Below, in pieces: positions 38,717-48,273 of a stretch of DNA of 64,000 nt (the first letter of the stretch is position 1; every line of letters starts with the position of its first letter). This DNA is from Marinilabilia rubra. GTDB taxonomy: Bacteria; Bacteroidota; Bacteroidia; Bacteroidales; Marinilabiliaceae. The position numbers and the translations under genes were made by a program. The stretch lies in assembly GCF_003121985.1 (NCBI RefSeq), contig NZ_QEWP01000014.1, positions 52,744 through 116,743 on the forward strand. Reading direction: 5' to 3'. The notes below the pieces were generated by a model. It worked only from the letters and a program-made list of their open reading frames with translations. It was not told the DNA's origin and ran no database searches.

Positions 38717-39997
38717 ATGAAAACAAGAGCAGTCAGATTATACGGAAAGAAAGAATTAAGGCTTGAAGAATTTGAACTTCCTGCCATAAAAGAAGATGAA
38801 ATACTGGCAAAAGTTGTGTGCGATAGTATATGCATGTCATCTTACAAAGCTGCCAATCAGGGAACCGACCATAAGCGAATTCCTGATAATGTAAAAGAAC
38901 AACCCATTATTATTGGACACGAATTTGCCGGTGAAATAGTGGAAGTTGGCAAAAAGTGGGAAAAACAGTTTTCAGTGGGTAAGAAATTCTCTATTCAACC
39001 AGCCCTTAATTATGAAGATGGTCCGGTTGGGGTTTTGAGTGCACCCGGGTATTCGTACCAGTTTATTGGCGGTGATGCTACTTATGTAATTATTCCGGCC
39101 GAGGTTATGGAATTGGGATGTTTGCTTACTTACGAAGGTGAGGGGTTTTATCCGGCATCACTGTCTGAGCCGTTGTCTTGTGTTATTGGAGCCATGCATG
39201 CCAATTATCATACCAAGCCAGGATCTTACATTCATGAAATGGAGATTGTGGATGGTGGGAAGATGGCCATTCTTGCCGGTGTTGGGCCGATGGGACTTGC
39301 TGCCATAAATTATGTGCTGAATCGTTCCGATCGTAAACCATCTCTTCTGGTGGTTACCGATATTGATCAGACCAGGCTTGATCGTGCGGCTTGCCTGTAT
39401 AGTGTAGAATTTGCCAAAAGTCAGGGAATTGATCTCAGGTATGTGAATACCGCCGAAATGTCTGATCCTGTTGCCGGGTTAAGAGATGTTTCCGGTGGAA
39501 CAGGCTTCAATGATGTGTTCGTATTTGCCCCTGTTGCTCCAGTAGTAGAGCAGGCAGATGGAATCCTGGCTTTTGATGGTTGTCTGAATTTCTTTGCCGG
39601 CCCATCTGATCCCGATTTTAAGGCTACATTGAACTTCTATAATGTTCACTATGCTTTTACTCATATTGTGGGAACCAGTGGTGGTAATACCGATGATATG
39701 AAGGAGGCACTCCAGGTAATGAGCAATGGATTGGATCCGGCAGGATTGGTTACTCATATCGGAGGAATCAATGCTGTAATTGATACCACACTTGACCTGC
39801 CCAATATCCCCGGAGGAAAGAAATTGATATATAATCATCTTGAGATGCCATTAACAGCCATTAAAGATTTTTCTTCACTGGAAGATAAGAATCCTGTCTA
39901 TGGTAAACTGGCTGAGATATGTGATAAGAATTCCGGCTTGTGGAGTGTGGAAGCAGAAAAGCTGTTGTTGGATAATGCCGATAAATTGACCTATTAA
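38717..39997 (+). CDS. Zinc-binding dehydrogenase resembling L-sorbose-1-phosphate reductase (SorE)
   Basis: A 426-residue medium-chain dehydrogenase. GroES-like domain (about 1-180) contains H68-E69 in GHEFAGEI; the Rossmann domain (about 185-350) starts with KMAILAGVGPMGLAA. The order and wording of its motifs (SICMSSYKAANQGTDHKR, PASLSEPLSC then GAMHANYH, GCLNFFAGPSD, HIVGTSGGNTDDMKEA, LDLPNIPGGKKLIYN) closely follow those I recall for SorE, which interconverts L-sorbose 1-phosphate and D-glucitol 6-phosphate. A substrate of the polyol-phosphate/ketose-phosphate type is therefore likely. No sorbose PTS or SorD is in the window, so the true substrate may differ. Confidence 0.9.
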   Translation: MKTRAVRLYGKKELRLEEFELPAIKEDEILAKVVCDSICMSSYKAANQGTDHKRIPDNVKEQPIIIGHEFAGEIVEVGKKWEKQFSVGKKFSIQPALNYEDGPVGVLSAPGYSYQFIGGDATYVIIPAEVMELGCLLTYEGEGFYPASLSEPLSCVIGAMHANYHTKPGSYIHEMEIVDGGKMAILAGVGPMGLAAINYVLNRSDRKPSLLVVTDIDQTRLDRAACLYSVEFAKSQGIDLRYVNTAEMSDPVAGLRDVSGGTGFNDVFVFAPVAPVVEQADGILAFDGCLNFFAGPSDPDFKATLNFYNVHYAFTHIVGTSGGNTDDMKEALQVMSNGLDPAGLVTHIGGINAVIDTTLDLPNIPGGKKLIYNHLEMPLTAIKDFSSLEDKNPVYGKLAEICDKNSGLWSVEAEKLLLDNADKLTY

Positions 39998-40097
39998 GCC
40001 CGATTCAAAACAGGGTGTTACTCTCTTGAATGGTGTCTAAAGAATAGGCCCTTTTTATTGATAATGAGATGTTAATCATTTAATAACAATACAAATA

Positions 40098-42152
40098 ATG
40101 AAGACAATACATCAAAAAGCAGCAGATAATATTCGAATTTTATCTGCCGCCATGGTTGAAAAAGCCAAATCAGGGCATCCGGGGGGCGCAATGGGTGGTG
40201 CTGATTTTATAAATATTCTTTTTAGTGAATTTTTAAATTATGCTCCTGATAATCCTCATTGGATTCACAGGGATCGTTTTTTTCTTGACCCCGGACACAT
40301 GTCCCCAATGCTTTATAGTGTGCTGGCATTGAGTGGTTATTTTTCCATGGAGGATTTACAACAATTCAGACAGTGGGGCAGTCCCACCCCGGGCCATCCG
40401 GAGGTGGATGTGACACGTGGTATTGAAAATACATCCGGTCCCCTGGGCCAGGGACATGCCATGGCATTGGGAGCTGCTATCACAGAAAGATTCCTTGTTG
40501 AAAGGTTTGGTGAATGGATGGCTCATAAAACCTACGCATTTATCTCTGACGGCGGTATTCAGGAAGAAGTCTCGCAGGGTGTGGGTCGAATTGCCGGAAA
40601 TCTGGGGTTGAGCAACCTGATAATGTTTTATGACTCAAATGATATTCAGCTTTCTACAAAAGTTGATGCGGTTACCAATGAAGATACTGCTCTCAAGTAT
40701 AAAGCCTGGGGCTGGGAAGTGATTTCGATTGACGGAAATGACGAGAATGAAATACGTTCAGCCCTGAGAAAGGCGCAAAACATTGAAGATAAACCAATCC
40801 TTATTATTGGAAAGACCAAGATGGGGAAAGGATGCCTAACCGCTAAAAATGAGTCTTTTGAAGGGCAATGTTCGACTCATGGACAACCCTTGTCGGCTGC
40901 CGGAGTTGATTTTGCCAAAACGATAGAAAATCTTGGGGGGAACCCGGAAAATCTTTTTACCATATTCCCTGAGGTTGAAGAACTTTATGCCGAACGCAAA
41001 GAGAAACTGAACTCTTACGTTCAGAAGCGCATTTCAGAAGAAAAAGCGTGGGCAGCTGAATTTCCCGAACTGTCAGAGAAACTTGCTTCCTTCTTTTCAG
41101 GAAAAACCCGGGATTTTGATTTTTCAAAAATTGACCAGAAAGAAAATCAGGCAACACGTGCCGCATCATCTGCAGTATTGGGGGCCATGGCAGGGGAAAT
41201 TGAAAACCTTATTGTTTCATCCGCCGATCTTTCTAATTCAGATAAAACTGATGGTTTCCTGAAAAAGTCCAAAGCATTTACAAAAGGTGATTTTTCAGGT
41301 GGTTTCCTGCAGGCAGGAGTAAGCGAACTTACAATGGCTTGTATTATGAATGGCATGGCTCTTCACGGTGGAGTTATTCCTGTTTGTGGTACTTTTTTCG
41401 TTTTTTCAGACTATATGAAACCTGCTGTCAGGCTTTCTGCGCTTATGGAGCTGCCTGTTGTTTATTTGTGGACACACGATGCTTTCCGTGTCGGAGAAGA
41501 TGGTCCCACGCACCAACCGGTTGAGCACGAGGCCCAAATACGGCTGATGGAGAAACTGGAAAACCATGAAGGTGAAAACTCAATGGTGGTTTTAAGGCCG
41601 GCCGATAGCGCCGAGACCAATGTTGCGTGGGAGATGGCCATAAAAAACACTTCCACCCCCACCGGATTGATTTTGTCCAGACAGAATATTACTGATTTGC
41701 CCGGAAACAGGGTTGAAGAGGCCTTGCAGGCAAGAAAAGGGGGCTACGTTGTCAAAGATTCAAACGGTTCTCCAGATATTGTATTGTTGGCAAGTGGCTC
41801 AGAAGTGTCCACTCTAGTTGAAGGTGCAGCGATGCTGGAGAAAGAAGGGGTTGCTGTACGTGTGGTATCCATCCCTTCGGAAGGCGTATTTAGAAGTCAG
41901 AAACGTTCTTATCAGCGTTTGATACTACCTCCGGATGTGCCAAGGTTTGGTTTGACGGCCGGATTGCCTGTCACACTTGAAGGATTGGTCGGTGAAAATG
42001 GAAAGGTTTGGGGACTTTCAAAATTTGGATTCTCAGCTCCTTATAAGGTGCTGGATCAGAAATTTGGTTTTACTGCCGAAAATGTATTTAATCAGGTGCA
42101 GTCTTTATTGAAGGAAAGAGTTGAGTCTGTAGCTTCAGAAAAAGAGGGATGA
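40098..42152 (+). CDS. Transketolase, full length
   Basis: A 684-residue single-chain transketolase. Domains: N-terminal thiamine diphosphate-binding domain (1-320) with H27 in SGHPGGAMGG, GPLGQGHAMALG, and the ISDGGIQEEVSQG loop; the central PYR domain (about 345-520) with GGVIPVCGTFFVFSDYMKP and HDAFRVGEDGPTHQPVEH; and a C-terminal domain (about 540-680). Transketolases move a two-carbon ketol unit between sugar phosphates. The usual GDG of the thiamine motif is SDGGIQEE here, as expected for transketolases. This gene ends a catabolic cluster with two dehydrogenases, so it probably cleaves the ketose (phosphate) made by them rather than serving the housekeeping pentose pathway. A 10-bp-stem terminator follows. 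Confidence 0.95.
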   Translation: MKTIHQKAADNIRILSAAMVEKAKSGHPGGAMGGADFINILFSEFLNYAPDNPHWIHRDRFFLDPGHMSPMLYSVLALSGYFSMEDLQQFRQWGSPTPGHPEVDVTRGIENTSGPLGQGHAMALGAAITERFLVERFGEWMAHKTYAFISDGGIQEEVSQGVGRIAGNLGLSNLIMFYDSNDIQLSTKVDAVTNEDTALKYKAWGWEVISIDGNDENEIRSALRKAQNIEDKPILIIGKTKMGKGCLTAKNESFEGQCSTHGQPLSAAGVDFAKTIENLGGNPENLFTIFPEVEELYAERKEKLNSYVQKRISEEKAWAAEFPELSEKLASFFSGKTRDFDFSKIDQKENQATRAASSAVLGAMAGEIENLIVSSADLSNSDKTDGFLKKSKAFTKGDFSGGFLQAGVSELTMACIMNGMALHGGVIPVCGTFFVFSDYMKPAVRLSALMELPVVYLWTHDAFRVGEDGPTHQPVEHEAQIRLMEKLENHEGENSMVVLRPADSAETNVAWEMAIKNTSTPTGLILSRQNITDLPGNRVEEALQARKGGYVVKDSNGSPDIVLLASGSEVSTLVEGAAMLEKEGVAVRVVSIPSEGVFRSQKRSYQRLILPPDVPRFGLTAGLPVTLEGLVGENGKVWGLSKFGFSAPYKVLDQKFGFTAENVFNQVQSLLKERVESVASEKEG

Positions 42153-42343
42153 GGGGAACAAGGATGAGAGCTTTGTCCAGAACAAGGGATAGTTAATCTT
42201 TTGTTGATTAGCCATTTTCATAAATGCAAGTGCAAAGAAATTTGAGTAATTGTGAAATAACCTTGCATTTAAGTGCTTGTGGGTATGATTTAAAGATTTA
42301 ATAGTTAGTTGAATATGCGTTTTTCAGCAAACCCTGAATAAAG

Positions 42344-42378
42344 GAGGCTGTCTTGATCTTTACGGTGGAGACAGCCTC
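42344..42378. terminator. Bidirectional terminator candidate between transketolase and tamB-like gene
   Basis: Perfect 10-bp stem gaggctgtct (42344-42353) with agacagcctc (42369-42378) around a 15-base loop, followed on the plus strand by tatttcttt. It separates two convergent genes. Confidence 0.65.
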
Positions 42379-42410
42379 TATTTCTTTGGGGGGTAAATAC
42401 CGAAAACTGA

Positions 42411-45400
42411 CTACTGATCACTTTTCTTTTTTCCGGTAATCGCCATCCAGTACTTTTTAAACAGATCTGTGATTTTATCAAACTCCTCTTTGAAAGAGAT
42501 CCCAATACCCTGTGTTGTTGGAGAGGTTTCATATATGATATCATCATTAGACCGGGTGTAAGCTTTGGCCCTAATGGTACCACTTGGATTAAGTTTTACA
42601 TCCATATCAAAGTCGCCCACCATCTTACTTGTATTGGTTTGATATTTTCCATAGCCCACGTTGCCATTGATGGTAACCCTGTTGTTAAACATCTGAGTTG
42701 ACAGGGCAACTTCAATTTCTTCACTTGAGATGTTGTCTTCAGGCCGGTAACTAACACCCACATCTACATCGCTGCTGATGTTGGATAACCATCGGCTTAG
42801 TTGGTTGGAAAGCATTTCAGTGGTGGTTACCAGAGCGGCATTGTTGGTCTGCATGCCCTGATCACCCCCCATTCTAAGGTAGTCGGGGGTGTAAAAACGG
42901 TTAAGTACCAACAGCGATAAAACCTGGCGGTTCATCTCATCTTCCGAGGAAATGAAATCCAGCATGTAACTTTCCCGGCTTTCGGTAAGGGTAGGAGCTT
43001 CAATCCCAAATCTGATGCCGGGCTTTTCCAGTGGCCCATTTAGCATAAGATTGCAATTAATGGGGATGCGTCGTTGAATGTCATTCTGACCACCCATTGA
43101 GTTGTATTCTGCCATCGGTCCTACCAGATCAGCCAGTGAGGCTTTCAGTTTATATACTGCTGTCAGGTCAATTCTTGCCTTATAGGGATCACCCTGCCAC
43201 GACACAGTTCCACCTTTATTGATGTCAAATTTTTTGTTAACAAGGTTTTGAAGGGAAAAAAGGTATTCTCCGCGGTCAATAATATAATCCCCAAAGAAGC
43301 TGATGTTTCCCTGTCTGTCAATTTGAATCTGGATATTCCCACCACCGGTGGCACTTAATAAATCGCCAAGAGCGGAATCGAATATGATTTCTATTTTGGC
43401 TTGTGGGGTGACATCTATTTCCATATTCAGCTCAAGCCCTGAAAGGTCGACTTTGTATTCATTGTCCTTTTCTGCTTCATTGCTGTTGAAGAGTGGGTTT
43501 CCGGTATCTTTAGACGTGAAACGGATGAAATTACTTTGCACAGCCTCTTCAGTATCCTCCATAGGGATGAAAAAGCGTGTGCTATTAAGGGTTTCTCCAC
43601 TGATGTTGAGTTCCACGTTTTTTGCAACACCCGTAATACCCATTTCTCCATTTCCGTATACTGTTCCATAATAGAACGGGTTATCTTTCTGTCGGGTATC
43701 TAGGACAAGCATTTCTTTCACATCCAGTTGAAGGTTGTACACCATATTTGCAAATCCCTCATGGAAAATAGAGCCCCTGAATGTTCCGGTTTTGTTGTGT
43801 CGGTCCTTTATTGTCAGGTCTTTAAATCTTATTTCGTAGGGATAAAACCATACCGAATCTGTTATTTCGTAGCTCGTTTGAAGCAAATCAACATCAAAAC
43901 GTCCTTGGTCGACATTCACTTTGCCTGTGAGATGAGGTTGATCAAGAGAACCTGTTATATAAAGTTTGCCGGATGTTGAGGCATCGAAATCCTGAAGAAT
44001 ATGTCCAATGAATGTATCTAAAAAAGAAATGTTGAAACTGTCAAGGTTCAATTCCAGATCAACATTGTTTTGTAAAGGATCAATGTAACCGTTGCCCTCA
44101 AGTGGCTTGTGGTTGCCATCCATTAAGGATGTATTTACTGCCAGAGCCTCTTTTTTTGTATCCCATCTGGAACCAAGTGTGAAGAAACCTGCCGTGTCGC
44201 CGTCAAAACTGAATTGGTCTACTGAAAAATTAGCGGACCATAACGGAGTTCGGTAGTAATCTTTTAACTCTATGCTGCCATCTGCAATTCCCCCAATCTG
44301 ATGTCTGGATTCACTCTCTTTTCCAAAAAACTGCGCCAGGTCAATATTGTCCATTTCCAACCTTATTCCATCCATTGATTCCCGGTGCAGAAAACCATTA
44401 ACGGCAAGTCTTTGCTGTTTGTTGGAGATTTCCAGCCCCTGGATGCTGAACGAACTGGGAGTGAACAGAGCTTTCGCCTCACTGATTTCCCAGATGGAAT
44501 CTTGTAAAATAACGGTGGATGGTAGTAAGTGGGTAGAAGAATAGAATTTATCTCCCTTTTCTCGTCTGAAAGCTGTTGAAGTATAAAGAGCACCACTGTT
44601 GGTTACACTTCCCCAGTTGTTCCAGAATACGTTCATGTTTAAGGTATCTCTTCCTGCTTTTTGATGAACAGAAAAATTGTAAAGTGACATGGTGTTGGCA
44701 CGGTCAATTTTTCCCGCCCGTGCAATAATGTTCATGTCAGAACCACTTTTTGTGTTGGCATGAAATTCAATGTCACGCGCCGAAATATTCTTGTAACTGA
44801 TGCTGTCAAACTCAGCTTTAATGTCCACAATTTGCTTTTCGGAATCAATCTGGCCTTTTAAATGACCATTATAAGCCATTCTGAGATCCGGATAAATGAT
44901 CTTCAAAGCCCTGTCGAAACCTTTAAAGGAGAAATTGAAGTTAAATTGGTTGACAGGCAGTTTTTTTCCTGGTCTTTGATGGGCCAGTGATGGTAAAAAA
45001 TGGGCTACCATATCCAGAAAAGACTGTCGGAATTTGTTGAAATTGTACTGTCCTTTTATTTCACCTTCTATAAAGTCCGAATTTAATATGATTTTTTTTG
45101 CATCTCCTTCTTCAAAAGCTTTTAGCGAAAGTGTGTCAATGGTCAGAGATGTTTGTGGCGTGAAGATCAGCCCGTCATGAATGCCAATGTCTCCTGAGAG
45201 GTTGTCCAGATTGCTCCCTTCAAAATTGGCACCAAGAGACATAGTGATTACGCCATCTTTTAATTTGGGAATCAGGTTTAGTCGGTCGGGCATAATGTTT
45301 TCAAGATCTGCCGTGAATTTGAAAACAGGTTTTTTTCCAGAAGCATCTACTTCTCCATCAAATCTTAAGGTTCCGTATGGATCTTTAATGTCCACAGAAC

Positions 45401-46850
45401 CATCAAATTTTTGGTGTGTAAACAAACCGTTTAAATCAATATCCTGATACAGGTGTTTTTTCCACTCCAGTTCGCGAATTTTACCATCCAGGTGAGCGGA
45501 ATAGTTGGTCTCGGTCTTCCATTGACCTTTTACCTGCACATTCATGGTTAGGTGACCGGTGTTGTTCTCTTCCGGGAATGCTTCTCCTAACTGGAAGTTT
45601 TGAGTATTAAGGGTTCCGCTAAAAGAAAAGCCGTTGCGCTCTGAGTATTTCATTCCAAGATCGGTCTTCAGAATTCCCAGTTCTGTATTGAAATCTCCAA
45701 AAGCAACCAGATCACTTGTAAACCCGGTTAAATTTCCTGAATAATGAATGATTCCCAGTTTTTTTATGGCATCCGGCAAGGGGGCGCCATTTTCGTTATT
45801 TTCGCCTAAAATACGCTGGATATCTGTTGCCGTGGTCTGCAGTTTCTCAACCTTCATGAAAATAAACATTTCCTTGAAGTCTGACAGGTCTGTCAGGTCA
45901 AAAGAAGTACGCATTCTGGTGTATCGTCCCAGAGATATCAAAATATCCCGGCCTTTCAGATTCTTGAGAGACCCTGAAATATCTCCGGACAGCCCCAGTG
46001 GTTTGTCCAGCTTGGGGATATTGTGGAATAATAAAGCTGCTTCTCTGGGAGCAATTAGTATTTGCTCAATACTTGCTTTGAACCTTCGTTCCGGATCATT
46101 ACCCTTTTCCCTGGGATTGACCGGAATATCCAATTGGTTTATGCTTATTTCGGAGGCGTCGGTACGGATGAAGAAATCATTAATTGAAATCTTTTCTCTG
46201 CGAATTTTGCCTTTTGTTCCGGCACTCTTTATCGTCAGGCCGCTTTGCTCTTTCAGAGATAGCTGATTAACATGGAAATCCAATGAGTCATTTACTCCTG
46301 AAGTCCGGGATATACTCAGGTTCAATTCTGAAAATGCAAGCGAATCTCTTTTGAAAGAGGAATTCTTTAAAATGGAGTTTTTTAAAATGAGTTGACCGTT
46401 TTTTATCTCAAATCCTCTTACTGAATAGTGCCATTTGGATGTATCGGATTTGTTATTACCAATCGAATCGATCAGAAAGCTGAAATTCATGCCATCTTCA
46501 TACTCTAAAAGTTTAACTTTAGGGTTTTCCATTGTTACACGACCAATGTAAAAGTGCCTCTTAAAGAAGGAAAAATAATCGATTTCGGAATGAACTGTTG
46601 GTGAGAACAGCAGTGTGTCATTATTTAGGTCACGTACCAGAAATTCTTTTATGTCAATCCCGGAGAATGGCAATGCCTGAACTCTGCCAATTGATATCTC
46701 TGTGTTGAAATCCTTACTCAGTCGCTCGGTGAGTTTATGGACAATATGAGTTTGGATGCCCGGTAACATGAGTATTACCGACACAAAAAATGGAATCCCT
46801 ACCAATACTGCAAGGATGATGAGTAATATTTTGTTGTTGTTCTTAATCAA
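42411..46850 (-). CDS. TamB-like (DUF490) translocation/assembly module protein
   Basis: A 1479-residue envelope protein. An N-terminal membrane anchor (about 8-30, LLIILAVLVGIPFFVSVIL) is followed by an AsmA-like N-terminal region and a very long series of beta-rich repeats, ending with the DUF490/TamB domain (about 1130-1475; GGNIQIQIDRQGNISFFGDY, RIDLTAVYKLKASLADL). Members of this family form periplasm-spanning hydrophobic grooves that move phospholipids to the outer membrane or help assemble outer-membrane proteins. In many Bacteroidota the gene sits next to tamA or to tsaD; tsaD is in this window but 12 kb away and a tamA-like gene is not seen. Its last codons (SDQ stop) fall in a short repeat word tgactactgatcac. 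Intact. Confidence 0.9.
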   Translation of the reverse strand: MIKNNNKILLIILAVLVGIPFFVSVILMLPGIQTHIVHKLTERLSKDFNTEISIGRVQALPFSGIDIKEFLVRDLNNDTLLFSPTVHSEIDYFSFFKRHFYIGRVTMENPKVKLLEYEDGMNFSFLIDSIGNNKSDTSKWHYSVRGFEIKNGQLILKNSILKNSSFKRDSLAFSELNLSISRTSGVNDSLDFHVNQLSLKEQSGLTIKSAGTKGKIRREKISINDFFIRTDASEISINQLDIPVNPREKGNDPERRFKASIEQILIAPREAALLFHNIPKLDKPLGLSGDISGSLKNLKGRDILISLGRYTRMRTSFDLTDLSDFKEMFIFMKVEKLQTTATDIQRILGENNENGAPLPDAIKKLGIIHYSGNLTGFTSDLVAFGDFNTELGILKTDLGMKYSERNGFSFSGTLNTQNFQLGEAFPEENNTGHLTMNVQVKGQWKTETNYSAHLDGKIRELEWKKHLYQDIDLNGLFTHQKFDGSVDIKDPYGTLRFDGEVDASGKKPVFKFTADLENIMPDRLNLIPKLKDGVITMSLGANFEGSNLDNLSGDIGIHDGLIFTPQTSLTIDTLSLKAFEEGDAKKIILNSDFIEGEIKGQYNFNKFRQSFLDMVAHFLPSLAHQRPGKKLPVNQFNFNFSFKGFDRALKIIYPDLRMAYNGHLKGQIDSEKQIVDIKAEFDSISYKNISARDIEFHANTKSGSDMNIIARAGKIDRANTMSLYNFSVHQKAGRDTLNMNVFWNNWGSVTNSGALYTSTAFRREKGDKFYSSTHLLPSTVILQDSIWEISEAKALFTPSSFSIQGLEISNKQQRLAVNGFLHRESMDGIRLEMDNIDLAQFFGKESESRHQIGGIADGSIELKDYYRTPLWSANFSVDQFSFDGDTAGFFTLGSRWDTKKEALAVNTSLMDGNHKPLEGNGYIDPLQNNVDLELNLDSFNISFLDTFIGHILQDFDASTSGKLYITGSLDQPHLTGKVNVDQGRFDVDLLQTSYEITDSVWFYPYEIRFKDLTIKDRHNKTGTFRGSIFHEGFANMVYNLQLDVKEMLVLDTRQKDNPFYYGTVYGNGEMGITGVAKNVELNISGETLNSTRFFIPMEDTEEAVQSNFIRFTSKDTGNPLFNSNEAEKDNEYKVDLSGLELNMEIDVTPQAKIEIIFDSALGDLLSATGGGNIQIQIDRQGNISFFGDYIIDRGEYLFSLQNLVNKKFDINKGGTVSWQGDPYKARIDLTAVYKLKASLADLVGPMAEYNSMGGQNDIQRRIPINCNLMLNGPLEKPGIRFGIEAPTLTESRESYMLDFISSEDEMNRQVLSLLVLNRFYTPDYLRMGGDQGMQTNNAALVTTTEMLSNQLSRWLSNISSDVDVGVSYRPEDNISSEEIEVALSTQMFNNRVTINGNVGYGKYQTNTSKMVGDFDMDVKLNPSGTIRAKAYTRSNDDIIYETSPTTQGIGISFKEEFDKITDLFKKYWMAITGKKKSDQ

Positions 46851-47325
46851 TACTCCGTTGAATTTTTACAATACATTCGTAATCAAATGTTTGTAGGTGT
46901 ATTTTGGTTTAGGGTGATAAGCAGGTTTTCAGGGTTATACGATAAATTTTTATCTCATATCTTGCCTGCCTGCAGGAAATCTAACGATCTATTTTAATAG
47001 CTATTGGGCTTTTTTGCCTGTTTAAAATACATTCGAATAAATCTAACTCGGGAAAAGGTGAGGTTTCTTAGGCTAGAACCGGTTTTCAGATGTTTTATTA
47101 TTCTTTTTTTTAGCAAACATTTTCATTGATTGAACACCGTTACAAAACTTTATTCAGAAAAATTCAGGCTAAATACGGGTGGCTGATCCTGGTATGTTGC
47201 AAAAATAATGCAAACTACCGATGTTTTCTAAAAATAATGATGATTGTATGTGTTTATTTTATTAAAAGAAACCAGTGCAAAAACGGAGGCATAAAAAACC
47301 CCGGCAAAACCGGGGTGAAAAAATG
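46851..47325. other. Intergenic region without recognised genes
   Basis: A 475-bp AT-rich gap between two minus-strand genes. It carries the tamB-like promoter and, at the far end, the DUF2007 terminator (47293-47316). A gcctgcctgcaggaa word near 46965 and an actccgttg word at 46851 belong to the dispersed repeats seen elsewhere. Nothing else was seen. Confidence 0.5.
47293..47316 (-). terminator. Rho-independent terminator of the DUF2007 gene
   Basis: On the minus strand an accccgg/ccggggt stem with a short loop is followed by six T residues. Positions: arms 47299-47304 and 47310-47315, T-run (as A) at 47293-47298. It lies just after the stop of the minus-strand gene. Confidence 0.8.
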
Positions 47326-47565
47326 TTATCGATGTATCTCGTTTAAAAAATCCTTAATTAGCGGATCGGCTTTTCTAATATCCGATCCGTTGACAAAGAG
47401 ATTTACATTAGCGGGAGGTGTACCTCTCAATCCTTCCGGTTCTTTATCTTCTATTTCATCTCTGATTTTGGAAGGAATGCTATGTTCTTCAAGTTTTTTT
47501 CTTAGGTTTTTTGCTTCTTGCTCTGTTCCTGAAAATACTTTTACTGAATGTTCATTGGATTCCAT
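47326..47565 (-). CDS. DUF2007 small protein
   Basis: A 79-residue soluble protein with the DUF2007 pattern: a short beta strand (HSVKVFSGTEQEAKNLRKKLEEHSIPSK split as strand and helix), a central loop and a conserved NLFVNGSDIRKADPLIKDF segment. The family is annotated as a putative signal-transducing protein, but no activity is known. It stands alone with its own terminator. Length is typical. Confidence 0.85.
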   Translation of the reverse strand: MESNEHSVKVFSGTEQEAKNLRKKLEEHSIPSKIRDEIEDKEPEGLRGTPPANVNLFVNGSDIRKADPLIKDFLNEIHR

Positions 47566-47669
47566 AATGAATTAATTTTTGTGTTTTTTACTTTACAATA
47601 CTCCGTTAATCTTTTGCAATGTACCGAAAAACAGCTGTTTACATTTTAAAAAAATGGTTTATTAATAAT

Positions 47670-47700
47670 AGTCCGTTATCCCGATGGTTCGGGATTGCAA
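47670..47700. repeat. Short interspersed hairpin repeat, copy B
   Basis: The stretch reads agtccgttatcccgatgg then ttcgggattgcaa. It matches copy A at 10170-10200 nearly base for base, with one base fewer in the C-run. Confidence 0.6.
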
Positions 47701-47792
47701 TAAGCTTTAAATCAATTGTTTACAGGTCAATAGTTTTCCTGAGCTAACATTCGGATTATCAATTTGTTATGATTTATCTTAAATCTAATATC

Positions 47793-47810
47793 TATCCCGA
47801 AGCATCGGGA
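47793..47810. repeat. Short interspersed hairpin repeat, copy C (inverted)
   Basis: The stretch tatcccgaagcatcggga is the hairpin core in the opposite orientation to copies A and B. It is followed by ctaacgatct. Confidence 0.55.
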
Positions 47811-47958
47811 CTAACGATCTATTGATTAAGGTTTATAATCTCAATACAGTTTTTCATATGTCTTAATTTGTCCAGATTTAACGATCTGTTTTTATTTATT
47901 TTAAGATAAAAAAAAGACCGGGCTTTTGCAAGTCTCAGAGGGGTATATTTTTGTTAAA

Positions 47959-48127
47959 CTAGTGTTAAGTCAAGCATAGTCTGACGAGCCAAGCCTTGCT
48001 CTTTCTACCTTGTGCTTCTCAAAAAAAAGACTCACGTAGCTTCGGCTATGCTTACTTTTTTGTTGATTTGCACAAGGTGAAAAATAGCGGCAGCTAACCC
48101 GAAATTCTACACTTGACTTGACACTAG
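47959..48127. repeat. 169-bp palindromic element, copy 2
   Basis: Bounded by near-perfect 16-bp inverted ends ctagtgttaagtcaag (47959-47974) and cttgacttgacactag (48112-48127; one mismatch). Nested inside are accttgtgc/gcacaaggt (48007-48015 with 48070-48078) and a central hairpin cgtagcttcggctatgct (48035-48052), whose complement matches the core of the 5485-5650 element. Non-coding. Confidence 0.7.
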
Positions 48128-48273
48128 GATTGGAGTTCGGTCAATATTTTGTATTGTGGGTTAAGGTTTTGCCGTACTTCAGGCAAAATGCTGACAAAAG
48201 TTTCCTCTTGTTTAGAATGGATAGTTGTTAAAATTTTGTAATTTTCAACTTCGATATCTTAAAAATCAATTAT

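Larger units (their letters stand above)
47566..48273. other. Repeat-rich intergenic region
   Basis: A 708-bp gap between divergent genes. No gene was seen. It contains two copies of the tcccga...tcggga hairpin repeat (47670-47700 and 47793-47810), and the 169-bp palindromic element (47959-48127), plus words such as actccgttaat (about 47599) and taacgatct (47812, 47879). The promoter of the ACT-domain gene must lie in 48130-48273. Confidence 0.6.

Noticed and set aside
40098..42152. Sulfoquinovose transketolase-type pathway
   Set aside because: No sulfoquinovosidase, sulfo-sugar isomerase or sulfonate exporter is present, and the transketolase is a single chain; no positive evidence for a sulfonated substrate.
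47126..47575. Plus-strand reading frame of 149 codons opposite DUF2007
   Set aside because: The DUF2007 match and its terminator are on the minus strand; the plus-strand frame crosses that terminator.
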